Assembly: GCF_021650705.1 (NCBI RefSeq)
Contig: NZ_CP087138.1
Span: 4,550,001 to 4,614,000 of the forward strand
Length of the DNA stretch: 64,000 bases
Source of the DNA: Pseudomonas sp. KNUC1026
GTDB taxonomy: Bacteria; Pseudomonadota; Gammaproteobacteria; Pseudomonadales; Pseudomonadaceae
Direction: 5' to 3'
The notes under the pieces were generated by a model that searched no databases, was not told the DNA's origin, and saw only the letters and a list, made by a program, of their open reading frames with translations. Below, one piece after another: positions 9,729-18,368 of the stretch; within the stretch, counting starts at the first letter, position 1, and each line of letters opens with the position of its first letter. A program made the position numbers and the translations under genes.

Positions 9729-10283
9729 ATGGTGAGCAGTTGGCGCACGCAGCAGGCCGCACGAGCGATACGCGCAGGTGCGGTGCTGGCCTATCCGACC
9801 GAGGCTGTCTGGGGCCTGGGGTGTGACCCATGGGATGAGGAGGCGGTGATTCGCCTGCTGGCGATCAAGTCGCGGCCCATGGCCAAGGGGCTGATCCTCA
9901 TCGCCGACAACATCCGCCAGTTCGACTTCCTGTTCGAAGATTATCCACAGGACTGGCTCGACAAGATGGCTTGTACCTGGCCAGGCCCCAATACCTGGTT
10001 GGTCCCCCACCGCGACCTGCTCCCGGAATGGATCACCGGCCAGCATGACAGCGTTGCGGTGCGGGTCAGCGACCACCCGCTGGTGCGGGAGCTGTGTGCG
10101 CTGGTCGGGCCGATCGTCTCGACCTCCGCCAACCCCCAGGGCAAGGACCCTGCCCGCACGCGCTTGCGTATCGAGCAGTATTTCCGAGGCCAGGTCGATC
10201 ATGTGCTCGGTGGGCACCTGGGCGGGCGCAAGAACCCGAGCGTGATCCGCGACCTGCGCTCGGGTGAAGTCATCCGCCCTTAG
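9729..10283 (+). CDS. tsaC: L-threonylcarbamoyladenylate synthase TsaC
   Basis: Makes threonylcarbamoyl-AMP from threonine, bicarbonate and ATP for the t6A37 modification of tRNAs. The 184-residue YrdC-fold protein has the KSRPMAKG substrate motif and the STSAN motif. I chose the ATG at 9729 (MVSSWRTQQAARAIRAG) because family members start here; an upstream in-frame start would overlap dprA. A perfect DnaA box is at 9941-9949. The TAG stop is shared with the left end of the palindromic element at 10281. Confidence 0.95.
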   Translation: MVSSWRTQQAARAIRAGAVLAYPTEAVWGLGCDPWDEEAVIRLLAIKSRPMAKGLILIADNIRQFDFLFEDYPQDWLDKMACTWPGPNTWLVPHRDLLPEWITGQHDSVAVRVSDHPLVRELCALVGPIVSTSANPQGKDPARTRLRIEQYFRGQVDHVLGGHLGGRKNPSVIRDLRSGEVIRP

Positions 10284-10425
10284 GCTCTGTACGAAACTGA
10301 CTGAAACGCAGGTTAGGCAAGGCGAAAACCGGCGAGGAAGCGGAGTTGACTGGTTGTCAATGAGCATTCCGAGCCGGTTTTCAACGCGGCATAACCAAGT
10401 TTCAGGCGGTTTCGTACAAAGCCTA
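10281..10425. mobile_element. MITE-like palindromic element between convergent tsaC and qor
   Basis: Ends carry inverted repeats GGCTCTGTACGAAA (10283-10296) and TTTCGTACAAAGCC (10410-10423), with one mismatch, flanked by TA on both sides as a possible target duplication. Internal arms also pair (GAAAACCGGC with GCCGGTTTTC; CTGAAACGCAGGTTA with TAACCAAGTTTCAG), so the 141-bp body can fold into one long imperfect hairpin. It encodes no protein. Both flanking TAG stops are formed by the TA plus the first G of a repeat. Confidence 0.7.
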
Positions 10426-11397
10426 GGGCAAGAGGATGGTCGAGCCGGTAGTGCGCCGGCCGGAAAGCTCGGTGTGCGCCTTGGCGGCTTCGGCCAGCGG
10501 GTAGCGCTGGTTGATCTCGATGTTGAGCTTGCCACTGGTGATCATGCCGAACAGCTCGTCGGCCATGCCTTGCAACGCGGAAGGCACCGCATAAGTGGCC
10601 AAGGTCGGGCGAGTCACATAGAGCGAGCCCTTGCTCGACAGCACGCCAAGATTTACCCCACTTACCGCGCCGGACGCGTTACCGAAGCTGACCAGCAAGC
10701 CACGCGGGGCTACGCAGTCGAGCGAGGTTTCCCATGTGTCCTTGCCTACGCCGTCGTACACCACCGGGCATTTCTTGCCGTCGGTCAGCTCCAGCACGCG
10801 CTGGGCAACGTTCTCATGGCTATAGTCGATCACTTCCCAGGCACCAGCGGCTTTTGCCTTGGCGGCCTTCTCCGGGGAGCTGACGGTGCCGATCACCCTG
10901 GCGCCCAACGCCTTGGCCCATTGGCAGGCCAGCAGCCCGACACCGCCTGCTGCCGCATGAAACAAAATAGTCTCGCCGGCTTCCAGCCGGTAGGTCTGGC
11001 GCAGCAGGTATTGCACGGTCAGGCCCTTGAGCATCACAGCGGCCGCCTGCTCGAAAGAGATCGCCTCGGGCAATTTGACCAGCACGTTGGAGGGCAGCAC
11101 GTGTACGTCGCTGTACGCTCCCAATGGGCCGCCAGCATGGGCAACGCGGTCGCCGACTTTCAGATGGGTCACTGCGCTGCCCACCGCCTCGATCTCACCT
11201 GCCGCTTCTGTACCCAGGCCTGATGGAAAGTTGGAGATCGGATAGAGGCCACCACGGAAGTAAGTGTCGATGTAGTTGAGGCCAATGGCCTTGTTGCGAA
11301 CGCGCACTTCATTCGGGCCCGGCTCGGCCGGGGTGTAGTCGACGTATTGCAATACTTCCGGGCCGCCGGTGGCGTCGAACTGGATACGTTTGGCCAT
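10423..11397 (-). CDS. qor: NADPH:quinone oxidoreductase, zinc-independent MDR family
   Basis: Reduces quinones with NADPH. It belongs to the medium-chain dehydrogenase superfamily of the QorA type, and the classical zinc-ligand cysteines are not evident. The protein has 324 residues. The GroES-like half is N-terminal; the nucleotide-binding half has HAAAGGVGLLACQWAKALGA. I chose the ATG at 11397 because GAAGGAGAT lies just before it. The gene converges on tsaC and ends in the palindromic element. Confidence 0.92.
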   Translation of the reverse strand: MAKRIQFDATGGPEVLQYVDYTPAEPGPNEVRVRNKAIGLNYIDTYFRGGLYPISNFPSGLGTEAAGEIEAVGSAVTHLKVGDRVAHAGGPLGAYSDVHVLPSNVLVKLPEAISFEQAAAVMLKGLTVQYLLRQTYRLEAGETILFHAAAGGVGLLACQWAKALGARVIGTVSSPEKAAKAKAAGAWEVIDYSHENVAQRVLELTDGKKCPVVYDGVGKDTWETSLDCVAPRGLLVSFGNASGAVSGVNLGVLSSKGSLYVTRPTLATYAVPSALQGMADELFGMITSGKLNIEINQRYPLAEAAKAHTELSGRRTTGSTILLP

Positions 11398-11547
11398 GGT
11401 GATCTCCTTCGGGCAAGGGCAAAACACCTATCGGACGCCTTTGCGCAGGCTTCGTCAACTGCTGAGCGGCCGCCTCGGTGATATGCTGTGGGCCGTTTTA
11501 ACCGGGCCCGGCAGTGCCACTGGGGCCCCTCGCGTCGAGGTCAGTTC

Positions 11548-12500
11548 ATGAGCCACCCCGTACCGAAGCCGTCAAAGCCTATTTGCTCGACCTGCAAGAC
11601 CGCATTTGCCAGGCACTTCAAGCCGAAGATGGCGGCGCCTCCTTCACTGAAGAGGCGTGGGTGCGCGAGGCCGGTGGCGGTGGCCGCACGCGGGTGATGG
11701 CTGAAGGTACGTTGATCGAAAAGGGCGGGGTCAATTTCTCACATGTCTTCGGTGCTGGCCTGCCGCCGTCGGCCAGTGCGCACCGGCCGGAACTCGCCGG
11801 GCGTGGGTTCGAGGCGCTGGGGGTGTCGCTGGTGATCCACCCGCACAACCCCCACATCCCGACCTCTCACGCCAACGTGCGCTTCTTCATTGCCGAAAAA
11901 GAAGGTGAAGAGCCGGTTTGGTGGTTTGGTGGCGGCTTCGACCTCACGCCTTATTACGCTCATGAAGAAGACTGCGTGCATTGGCACCGGGTGGCCGAGC
12001 GCGCCTGTGCGCCTTTCGGCGCCGACGTTTACCCGCGTTACAAGGCCTGGTGCGACCGCTACTTCCACCTCAAGCACCGCGGCGAGCCACGCGGCATCGG
12101 CGGGCTGTTCTTCGACGACCTGAACGAATGGGATTTCGACACCAGCTTTGCCTTCATGCGGGCCATCGGTGACGCCTACATCGAAGCTTATTTGCCCATT
12201 GTGCAGCGCCGCCGCCATCTTGCCTGGACGCCCGAGCAGCGTGAATTTCAGGAGTTTCGCCGTGGCCGCTATGTCGAGTTCAATCTCGTCTACGACCGCG
12301 GCACGTTGTTTGGCCTGCAATCGGGCGGGCGAACCGAGTCGATCCTGATGTCCCTGCCTCCTCAGGTACGTTGGGGCTACGATTGGCGCCCCGCCCCAGG
12401 CAGCGCGGAAGCGCGGCTGACCGACTACTTTCTTCAGGACCGCGACTGGCTCGGCCTGACCCCTGACAATCACGCGCCTGACCACGGGAAGTGCCTGTAA
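11548..12500 (+). CDS. hemF: Oxygen-dependent coproporphyrinogen-III oxidase (frameshifted near the start)
   Basis: Converts coproporphyrinogen III to protoporphyrinogen IX in aerobic heme synthesis. Nearly the whole family sequence is present, including GGGGRTRV, GGVNFSHVFG, NVRFF, WWFGGGFDLTPYY and GGLFFDDLNEWD. The ATG at 11548 reads MSHP; the C-run at 11556-11559 needs one more C to enter the RTEAVKAYLLDL frame. The restored protein has about 317 residues, with a C-terminal tail somewhat longer than I expect. Its TAA stop overlaps the aroE ATG by one base (TAATG). Confidence 0.92.
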
Positions 12501-13320
12501 TGGACCGCTACGTCGTATTTGGAAACCCGATTGCCCACAGTAAATCGCCGTTGATCCACCGCCTGTTCGCCGAACAAGCCAGCCAACAGCTCGACTACAG
12601 CACCCAGCTGGCGCCGCTGGACGGTTTCACAGCCTGCGCCAAGGATTTCTTTCATCAGGGCGGCCTGGGCGGCAACGTGACCGTACCGTTCAAGGAAGAA
12701 GCTTTTCGCCTGTGTGACGAGCTGACCGAGCGAGCCAAGCGAGCCGGTGCGGTGAACATGCTCAGCCGCCTGGAAGATGGCAGCCTGCGGGTGACGACAC
12801 CGACGGCGAAGGCCTGGTGCGTGACCTGATGAGCAATGCCGGCGCCACGCTGGTGGGCAAGCGCATTTTGCTGCTCGGCGCAGGAGGGGCGGTGCGCGGG
12901 GTGCTGGAGCCATTGCTTGAGCAAGAACCCGAGGCGCTGGTCATTGCCAACCGTACCTTGGAGAAGGCTGAGCTGCTGGCGGAAATGTTCGCTGAACTGG
13001 GCCCCGTGAGTGCCAGTGCTTTTGGCGTGCTGGCAGAGCCTTTCGACCTGATCATCAATGCCACTGCCGCCAGCCTGGCTGGCGAGCTGCCGCCGCTCGC
13101 GGCCAGCCTCATCGCGCCGGGCCGCACGCTGTGCTACGACATGATGTATGGCAAGGAGCCTACGCCCTTCCTGCGATGGGCGACCGAGCATGGGGCGGCT
13201 CAGGCAATCGACGGTTTGGGCATGCTGGTAGAGCAGGCGGCGGTGGCGTTCCGTGCCTGGCGAGGGGTAGATGTGGACAGCGCGGTGGTGCTTCGCCAGT
13301 TGCGCGAGCAGTTAGGCTAA
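12500..13320 (+). CDS. aroE: Shikimate 5-dehydrogenase (frameshifted in this sequence)
   Basis: Reduces 3-dehydroshikimate with NADPH in the chorismate pathway. The N-terminal part has NPIAHSKSPLIH and GGNVTVPFKEEAF. The C-terminal part has the Rossmann motif LLLGAGGAVRG and ends with AFRAWRGVDVD. The two parts are in different frames. One extra G in the G-run at 12789-12791 restores DGSLRGDDTDGEGLVRDL and a 273-residue protein of normal length. Its start is coupled to hemF by the overlapping TAATG. Confidence 0.93.
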
Positions 13321-13360
13321 AACACCCCCAGAGCACTTGGCAGATGCCACTGTTTTCCAG

Positions 13361-13445
13361 GTGGAAGGGAGGCTTGCCGCGCGACATGCTGATTTCAGGG
13401 CATCACGTCGCCCGTTACACGGCGTCTGGCAAGCCGGCCTCCCAC
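13361..13445. repeat. Inverted pair of REP-like sequences
   Basis: GTGGAAGGGAGGCTTGCCGC at 13361 and the inverted GGCAAGCCGGCCTCCCAC at 13428-13445 form a Pseudomonas REP/BIME pair between convergent aroE and choX. A related pair is at 40883-40953. Confidence 0.75.
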
Positions 13446-13457
13446 TGAACCTCACGC

Positions 13458-14375
13458 TCAGAGCCGGGCCTTCACCGCCTCGAGCGCATCCTTGCCGTCA
13501 ACTGTCTTCACACCGGCCAGCCACTTATCCAACACCTCGGGATGTGCCTTGAGCCAGGCCTTGGCTGCCTCTGCGTTGCTTTTCTTGGTGTCCACCACGT
13601 CCGCCATGATGGTGTTTTCCATCTCGGGCGTGAACATCAGCTGGGTCAGCAACTTGCCCACTTGCGGGCAGGCCTGGGCATAGCCCGGGCGGGTCAGGGT
13701 GAACACGCTGCCGGTGGACCCGAAGTATTCTCGCCGCCAGTGAGGTACTTCATCTTCAACTTCACATTCATCGGGTGCGGCTGCCAGCCCAGGAACACGA
13801 TGAATTTTTCTCGGCGTACGGCGCGGTCCACTTCGGCCAACATGGCCTGCTCGCTGGACTCGGTGAGCTTCCATTCGCCCAGGTGGAAGTCGTTTTTCTT
13901 GATGATTTCCTGCAGCGACTGATTGGCCGGCGCGCCCGCGCCAATGCCGTAAATCTTGTGATCGAACTTGTCTGCTTGCTTGTCGAGGTCAGCGAAGTCA
14001 GTGCACGCCGGCGTTGTACACGTAGTCCGGCACTGCCAGCGTGAATTCGGTGCCCTCCAGATTCTTGGCCAACTGCACCACTTTGCCGTTGGCGATGAAC
14101 TGATCGTGGAAACCTTGTTGAGCCGGCATCCAGTTACCGAGGAAGACGTCCACCTGGCCGTCGCGCAAGCCACCATAGGTGATGGGCACTGCCAGCGAAT
14201 CCACTTTTACCTGATAGCCCATGCCCTCGAGCAGAAAACTGGTGATGGCGTTGGTGGCGGCAATGTCGCTCCAACCCGGGTCGGCCATCTTGACCGGGCT
14301 ACAGCTGTCCTCAGCCCAGGCGCCGGCGCTCATCGCCATTACGCTTGCGGCCATCACGGTGGTTATCGTCTTCAT
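13458..14375 (-). CDS. choX: Choline/betaine ABC transporter substrate-binding protein (two frameshifts)
   Basis: Periplasmic binding protein of the ChoX/ProX type, presumed to capture choline or a related compound released near choline sulfatase. The signal peptide is MKTITTVMAASVMAMSAGAWA. The body contains MADPGWSDIAATNAITSFLL, VPITYGGLRDGQVDVFLGNW and a C-terminal half with GWQPHPMNVKLKMKYL. Frames change near 14000 (one base too many after NAGVH) and near 13730 (one missing). The corrected protein has about 305 residues. It begins 12 bases after betC. No permease or ATPase genes lie beside it, so the rest of the transporter must be encoded elsewhere. Confidence 0.85.
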
Positions 14376-14387
14376 GGCTTCCCCTTT

Positions 14388-15903
14388 TTACTCGGATTGG
14401 CAGGGTTGTGGATAACGTGCCCTGCGCTCCAGATCGTCCAGGTCGATATGGTTGCGCATGTATTGCTGGCTGGCATCGACCAGCGGCTGGTGATCCCAGC
14501 TCTTGAGTTGCCCTTGAGCGAGCGAGGCGGCGACGAAGCGGCGCCGACGCTGGCTGGCCAGCACTTGCTGATGGATCGCCGGCATGTCCCATTTGTCCCG
14601 CGCCTCGGCAAGGAACCGGTCGAACAGCTCGCGATGATCAGGCGCTGTGCTCAGGTCCTCACGCTCTTGCGGATCTTGCCGCACGTTGTAGAGCAGGCAA
14701 GGGTCGGCCTCACTGTAGATGAATTTGTAGTCGCCCCGGCGGATCATCATCAGAGGGCTGTTGGTGCCCTCGGCCATGTACTCGCCGAATACCCCGTCGT
14801 GAGCTCCGCTGCCGTCGAGGTGGCCCAGCAGCGAGCGGCCATCGAGCGGCAACTGTGGCTGTACCTCGCCACCCGCCAGCTCCACCAGCGTTGGCAGCAG
14901 GTCGGCAGTGGACACCGAGGCGCTCACCCGCCTGGCGGGGAACTGGCCCGGTGCGTGGATCAGCGAAGGTACCCGCGCCGACATCTCGAACCAGTGCATC
15001 TTGTACCAGAGCCCCCGCTCGCCAAGCATGTCGCCATGGTCGCCGGAGAACACGATGATGGTGTCATCGGCCAAACCACACTCCTCCAACGTGGCCAGCA
15101 GCCGCCCGACGTTATGATCGATGTAACTGCATGCGCCGAAGTAGGCACGGCGAGCGTCGCGGATCTTGTTTTCCGGCAGCGGTTTGCCCAGAGATCGTAG
15201 ACCTTGAGCAGGCGCTGAGAGTGGGGGTCGAGCGCCTGCTGATCGGGTACGTTCGCCGGCATCGGAATGTCGTCGTCGCCGTACAGGTCCCAGAACGGCT
15301 TGGGAATGGTGTACGGGTCGTGCGGGTGGGTCATCGACACGGTCAGGCAGAACGGCTGGCCGCTGGCCTCGCGCACGTGGTCGTAAAGGTATTGCTGGGC
15401 CTTGAATACCACTTCTTCGTCGAAGTCGAGCTGGTTGGTGCGCACGCAGGGCCCGGCTTGCAACACCGACGACATGTTGTGATACCAGCTGGGGCGTACG
15501 TCAGGCTCGTCCCAGTTCACCGCCCATCCGTAGTCGGCGGGGTAGATGTCGCTGGTCAGGCGCTGTTCGTAGCCGTGCAATTGGTCGGGGCCACAGAAGT
15601 GCATCTTTCCGGAGAGCGCCGTGTGGTAGCCCAGCTTGCGCAGGTAGTGGGCATAGGTGGGGACGTCCGCCGCAAAGTCGGCTGCGTTGTCGTAGGCGCC
15701 GATCTTGCTCGGCAATTGGCCGCTGACCAAGGTAAAGCGTGAAGGCGCGCACAGCGGGCTGTTGCAATAGGCGGAGTCGAACAGCACGGCTTCGCTCGCC
15801 AGGCGCGACAGGTGAGGCAACTTGATCGGAGACGGCGCGTAAAACGGCAGCAGGGTGCGGCCATCTGGTCGGCCATCAGGAAAAGAATGTTCTTGCGCTT
15901 CAT
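14388..15903 (-). CDS. betC: Choline-sulfatase BetC (two frameshifts)
   Basis: Hydrolyses choline-O-sulfate to choline and sulfate. It opens MKRKNILFLMADQMAA. The frame changes at the G-run 15853-15855 (a missing C on the coding strand), continues through the sulfatase signature CAPSR (formylglycine cysteine near residue 52), and changes again at 15187-15189. It ends with DDTIIVFSGDHGDMLGERG, then a long C-terminal region. Both breaks need one extra base in a homopolymer. The corrected length of about 505 residues fits the family. It forms an operon with choX and is divergent from a LysR regulator. Confidence 0.9.
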
Positions 15904-16017
15904 AAGATCGCAGCGTTCCATTGTGGTGGGTTATGCGATATTGCTGAACGCAGGATGAAGCGCCGTGGCTCGTGGCGTAAATCCCGCACTCGATAATGCC
16001 TAGGATAAGCACAACTT

Positions 16018-16950
16018 ATGTTTGAGAGCCTTGGTGTGGTATCGCTCGACGCGTTGCGCGCCTTCGAAGCCGCCGCGCGGCATCGCAGCTTCACCGCCGC
16101 AGCCGCAGAACTGGGCACCACTCAGCCGGCCATCAGCCAACAGATCAAGCGCCTTGAAGAGCAACTGGCCGTACGCCTGTTCGACCGGGTTTACCGGGGC
16201 ATCGACCTGACCGACGCCGGCGCCACGCTGTTCGAGCACGTACAGGCAGGCTTGCAGAACATCGATACGGGCCTGGGCGCGATCACTGCTCAGGGCCAGC
16301 ATGAGGTACTGCAGGTCGCGACCGATTTCGCCTTCGCCGCTTATTGGCTGATGCCGCGATTGCATCGCTTTCATCAGGCACACCCGCAGGTGGACGTAAG
16401 CCTTGTGACCTCCGAACGCAGCCACGGCATGTTGCGCAGCGATATCGATATTGCCGTGCTGTTTGGCGATGGCCGGTTTCGCCAGGGTGAAAGCCATTGG
16501 TTGTTCGATGAGCAAGTATTCCCGGTGTGCAGCCCCCGGCTTCTGGAAGCGGATGCCGCACACTTGCCGCTCAAGGCGCTGCAAGCTTTGCCACTGTTGC
16601 ACCTGCGCGGGGAAACCAGCAGCCAGTGGTTCGATTGGGCGCGGCTGTTCCGGTATTGGGAGATCCCAGCACAGCCTGCGCCGGGGCAGTTGCGTTTCGA
16701 TAACTACACCTTGCTGATCCAGGCCGCGATTGCCGGCCAGGGTGTGGCGATAGGTTGGCGGCACCTGGTCGATGCGCTGCTCGACCAAGGCCTGCTGTGC
16801 CGGCCGTTCCAGGAGAGTGCCCGTTCGAACATGGGCTATTACGTGGTAGTGCCCCAACGCAAGCGCCGCAGCCGAATGATCCAGCGCTTCGTCGATTGGC
16901 TGATGGTCGAGCAGGTTGGCCCATTGGCGCCTGAGCGCTTTGCACGCTGA
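16018..16950 (+). CDS. LysR-type regulator of choline-sulfate use
   Basis: A 310-residue transcription factor with an N-terminal helix-turn-helix (about residues 9-65: LDALRAFEAAARHRSFTAAA ... TQPAISQQIKRLE) and a GcvA-like effector domain. It is divergent from betC across about 114 bp. This is the typical arrangement for the choline-sulfate utilisation regulator, so it probably activates betC-choX in response to choline sulfate or choline. The effector is inferred from context only. Confidence 0.85.
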   Translation: MFESLGVVSLDALRAFEAAARHRSFTAAAAELGTTQPAISQQIKRLEEQLAVRLFDRVYRGIDLTDAGATLFEHVQAGLQNIDTGLGAITAQGQHEVLQVATDFAFAAYWLMPRLHRFHQAHPQVDVSLVTSERSHGMLRSDIDIAVLFGDGRFRQGESHWLFDEQVFPVCSPRLLEADAAHLPLKALQALPLLHLRGETSSQWFDWARLFRYWEIPAQPAPGQLRFDNYTLLIQAAIAGQGVAIGWRHLVDALLDQGLLCRPFQESARSNMGYYVVVPQRKRRSRMIQRFVDWLMVEQVGPLAPERFAR

Positions 16951-16963
16951 GGCGCCAGGCGCG

Positions 16964-17398
16964 TCAGTCGAGCACGCCGCTCAGGATCTCGTAGATCACG
17001 CTGGTGCCGATGGCCACCAGCACTACATCAGGGCCGACTCGGCGCCATTCGTAGCCTTCGTAACGCGGCAGATGCGCCATGGCACGGCGGTCGAGTGGGC
17101 GGCCGTAGCCGTGAGGCAGGGGTTGGCCTCTGACCAGGTGCACGCCCGGCGGCATGGGCCGGCCCTGGCCGAAGTCGCCGCGGTGGTCGCTGATGCTCTG
17201 GCGCACGGGGCCGAAGTCGCGTGGCGGCTGTGGGCCGCCGCTTGGCTGGCCATGCGCGGCCGGTGGGTGGCCGCCAGGTCCTCCTGGGCCGCCCTGGCCT
17301 GGGCCATGGTCATCCGGGCCTGGCCCGGCTTGAACCAGTGGCGCAGCCGCAAGCAGTGCGATACCCAGGCCGGCAATCAGTGAGTGGGGCAGTTTCAT
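16964..17398 (-). CDS. Exported CigR/RcnB-like protein
   Basis: A 144-residue protein with a signal peptide (MKLPHSLIAGLGIALLAAAP). A low-complexity Gly/Pro/His/Gln-rich segment (about 25-70) follows. A C-terminal domain has MPPGVHLVRGQPLPHGYGRP and LPRYEGYEWRRVGPDVVLVA, the pattern of the RcnB/CigR family. The family includes the Salmonella effector CigR and nickel/cobalt-homeostasis proteins; which role applies here is unknown. I chose the ATG at 17398 because the signal peptide starts there. The gene lies downstream of trpBA, separated by a terminator. Confidence 0.7.
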   Translation of the reverse strand: MKLPHSLIAGLGIALLAAAPLVQAGPGPDDHGPGQGGPGGPGGHPPAAHGQPSGGPQPPRDFGPVRQSISDHRGDFGQGRPMPPGVHLVRGQPLPHGYGRPLDRRAMAHLPRYEGYEWRRVGPDVVLVAIGTSVIYEILSGVLD

Positions 17399-17435
17399 CA
17401 AGGTTTCCTCAGCCAATGCCCGCGTGCGGGCAACG

Positions 17436-17468
17436 AAAAGGGCGCGAACCCTATGTGCTCGCGCCCTT
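17436..17468 (-). terminator. Rho-independent terminator of trpBA
   Basis: On the minus strand a 10-bp GC-rich stem AAGGGCGCGA/TCGCGCCCTT is followed by TTTCG. It lies about 90 bases after the trpA stop and before the CigR-like gene. Confidence 0.75.
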
Positions 17469-17558
17469 GTGTTCTTGCCCGTTAGTGCCTGAAAAACCGA
17501 GGGAATTCCTCTGTATCAGAAACTTTACCCCACCTTGGCAGAGCCTTTACGTTCGCTG

Positions 17559-18368
17559 TTACAGGCGCGCAGCACGCACGCCTTCAGCCAGTTGCTTGCA
17601 CAACCCGAGCACGCCTTCCACTGCTTCACCTGGGGTGGCGGCCTTGGCGATCTGATCGACCAGAGCCGAACCCACCACAACGCCGTCTGCCAGCCTCGCA
17701 ATATCGGCAGCCTGCTCCGGCGTGCGAATGCCGAAGCCCACGCTGATCGGCAAGTCGGTGTGGCGACGCAGCCGCGCGACCGCCTCGGTCACGTGCTCGG
17801 TGGTGGCCGAGCCCGCGCCGGTCACACCCGCCACCGACACGTAATAGACGAACCCAGAGCTGCCGCTGAGCACCGTAGGCAGCCGCGCGTCGTCAGTGGT
17901 CGGTGTAGTCAGCCGGATGAAGTCGATGCCCGCAGCCTGGGCCGGGTCGCACAGGTCGTGGTTATGCTCTGGCGGCAGGTCGACCACGATCAGCCCATCG
18001 ACGCCAGCCTCGCCCGCATCGGCGATGAAGCGCTCGATACCGTAATTGTGGATCGGGTTGAAGTAGCCCATCAGCACCAGCGGCGTGCTGCGGTCACCTG
18101 CGCGGAAGTCGCGGGCCATCTGCAGCGTCTTGGCCAGGGTCTGGCGCGCCTTGAGGGCACGGATGTTGGCCAGTTGAATGGCTGGGCCATCCGCCATGGG
18201 GTCAGTGAACGGCATGCCCAGCTCGATCACATCGGCGCCTGCCTGCGGCAGGCCCTTGAGAATCGCCAGCGACGTGTCGTAATCCGGGTCGCCGGAGGTG
18301 ACGAAGGTCACCAGCGCGGCGCGGTTGGCTTGCTTGAGCTCGTCGAAGCGGCTTTGCAGGCGGCTCAT
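17559..18368 (-). CDS. trpA: Tryptophan synthase alpha subunit
   Basis: Cleaves indole-3-glycerol phosphate to indole and glyceraldehyde-3-phosphate, passing indole to TrpB. The 269-residue TIM barrel has the catalytic-Glu motif VIELGMPFTDPMADGPAIQ, the second catalytic site near VDLPPEH, and the phosphate-binding end VGFGIRTPEQA. It overlaps the trpB stop by one base (TGATG), so the two are translationally coupled. The frame is intact. Confidence 0.98.
   Translation of the reverse strand: MSRLQSRFDELKQANRAALVTFVTSGDPDYDTSLAILKGLPQAGADVIELGMPFTDPMADGPAIQLANIRALKARQTLAKTLQMARDFRAGDRSTPLVLMGYFNPIHNYGIERFIADAGEAGVDGLIVVDLPPEHNHDLCDPAQAAGIDFIRLTTPTTDDARLPTVLSGSSGFVYYVSVAGVTGAGSATTEHVTEAVARLRRHTDLPISVGFGIRTPEQAADIARLADGVVVGSALVDQIAKAATPGEAVEGVLGLCKQLAEGVRAARL

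Noticed and set aside
3130..9949. Chromosomal origin of replication
   Set aside because: DnaA boxes are present, but they are spread through coding genes. No dnaA, rpmH or gidA neighbours and no AT-rich unwinding region are seen.
10281..10425. Simple bidirectional terminator instead of a mobile element
   Set aside because: Terminators do not normally carry 14-bp end repeats flanked by TA with a reconstructable empty site; termination may be a secondary effect.
13361..13445. CRISPR-like repeat
   Set aside because: Only two inverted copies with no regular spacers; the pattern fits REP elements.
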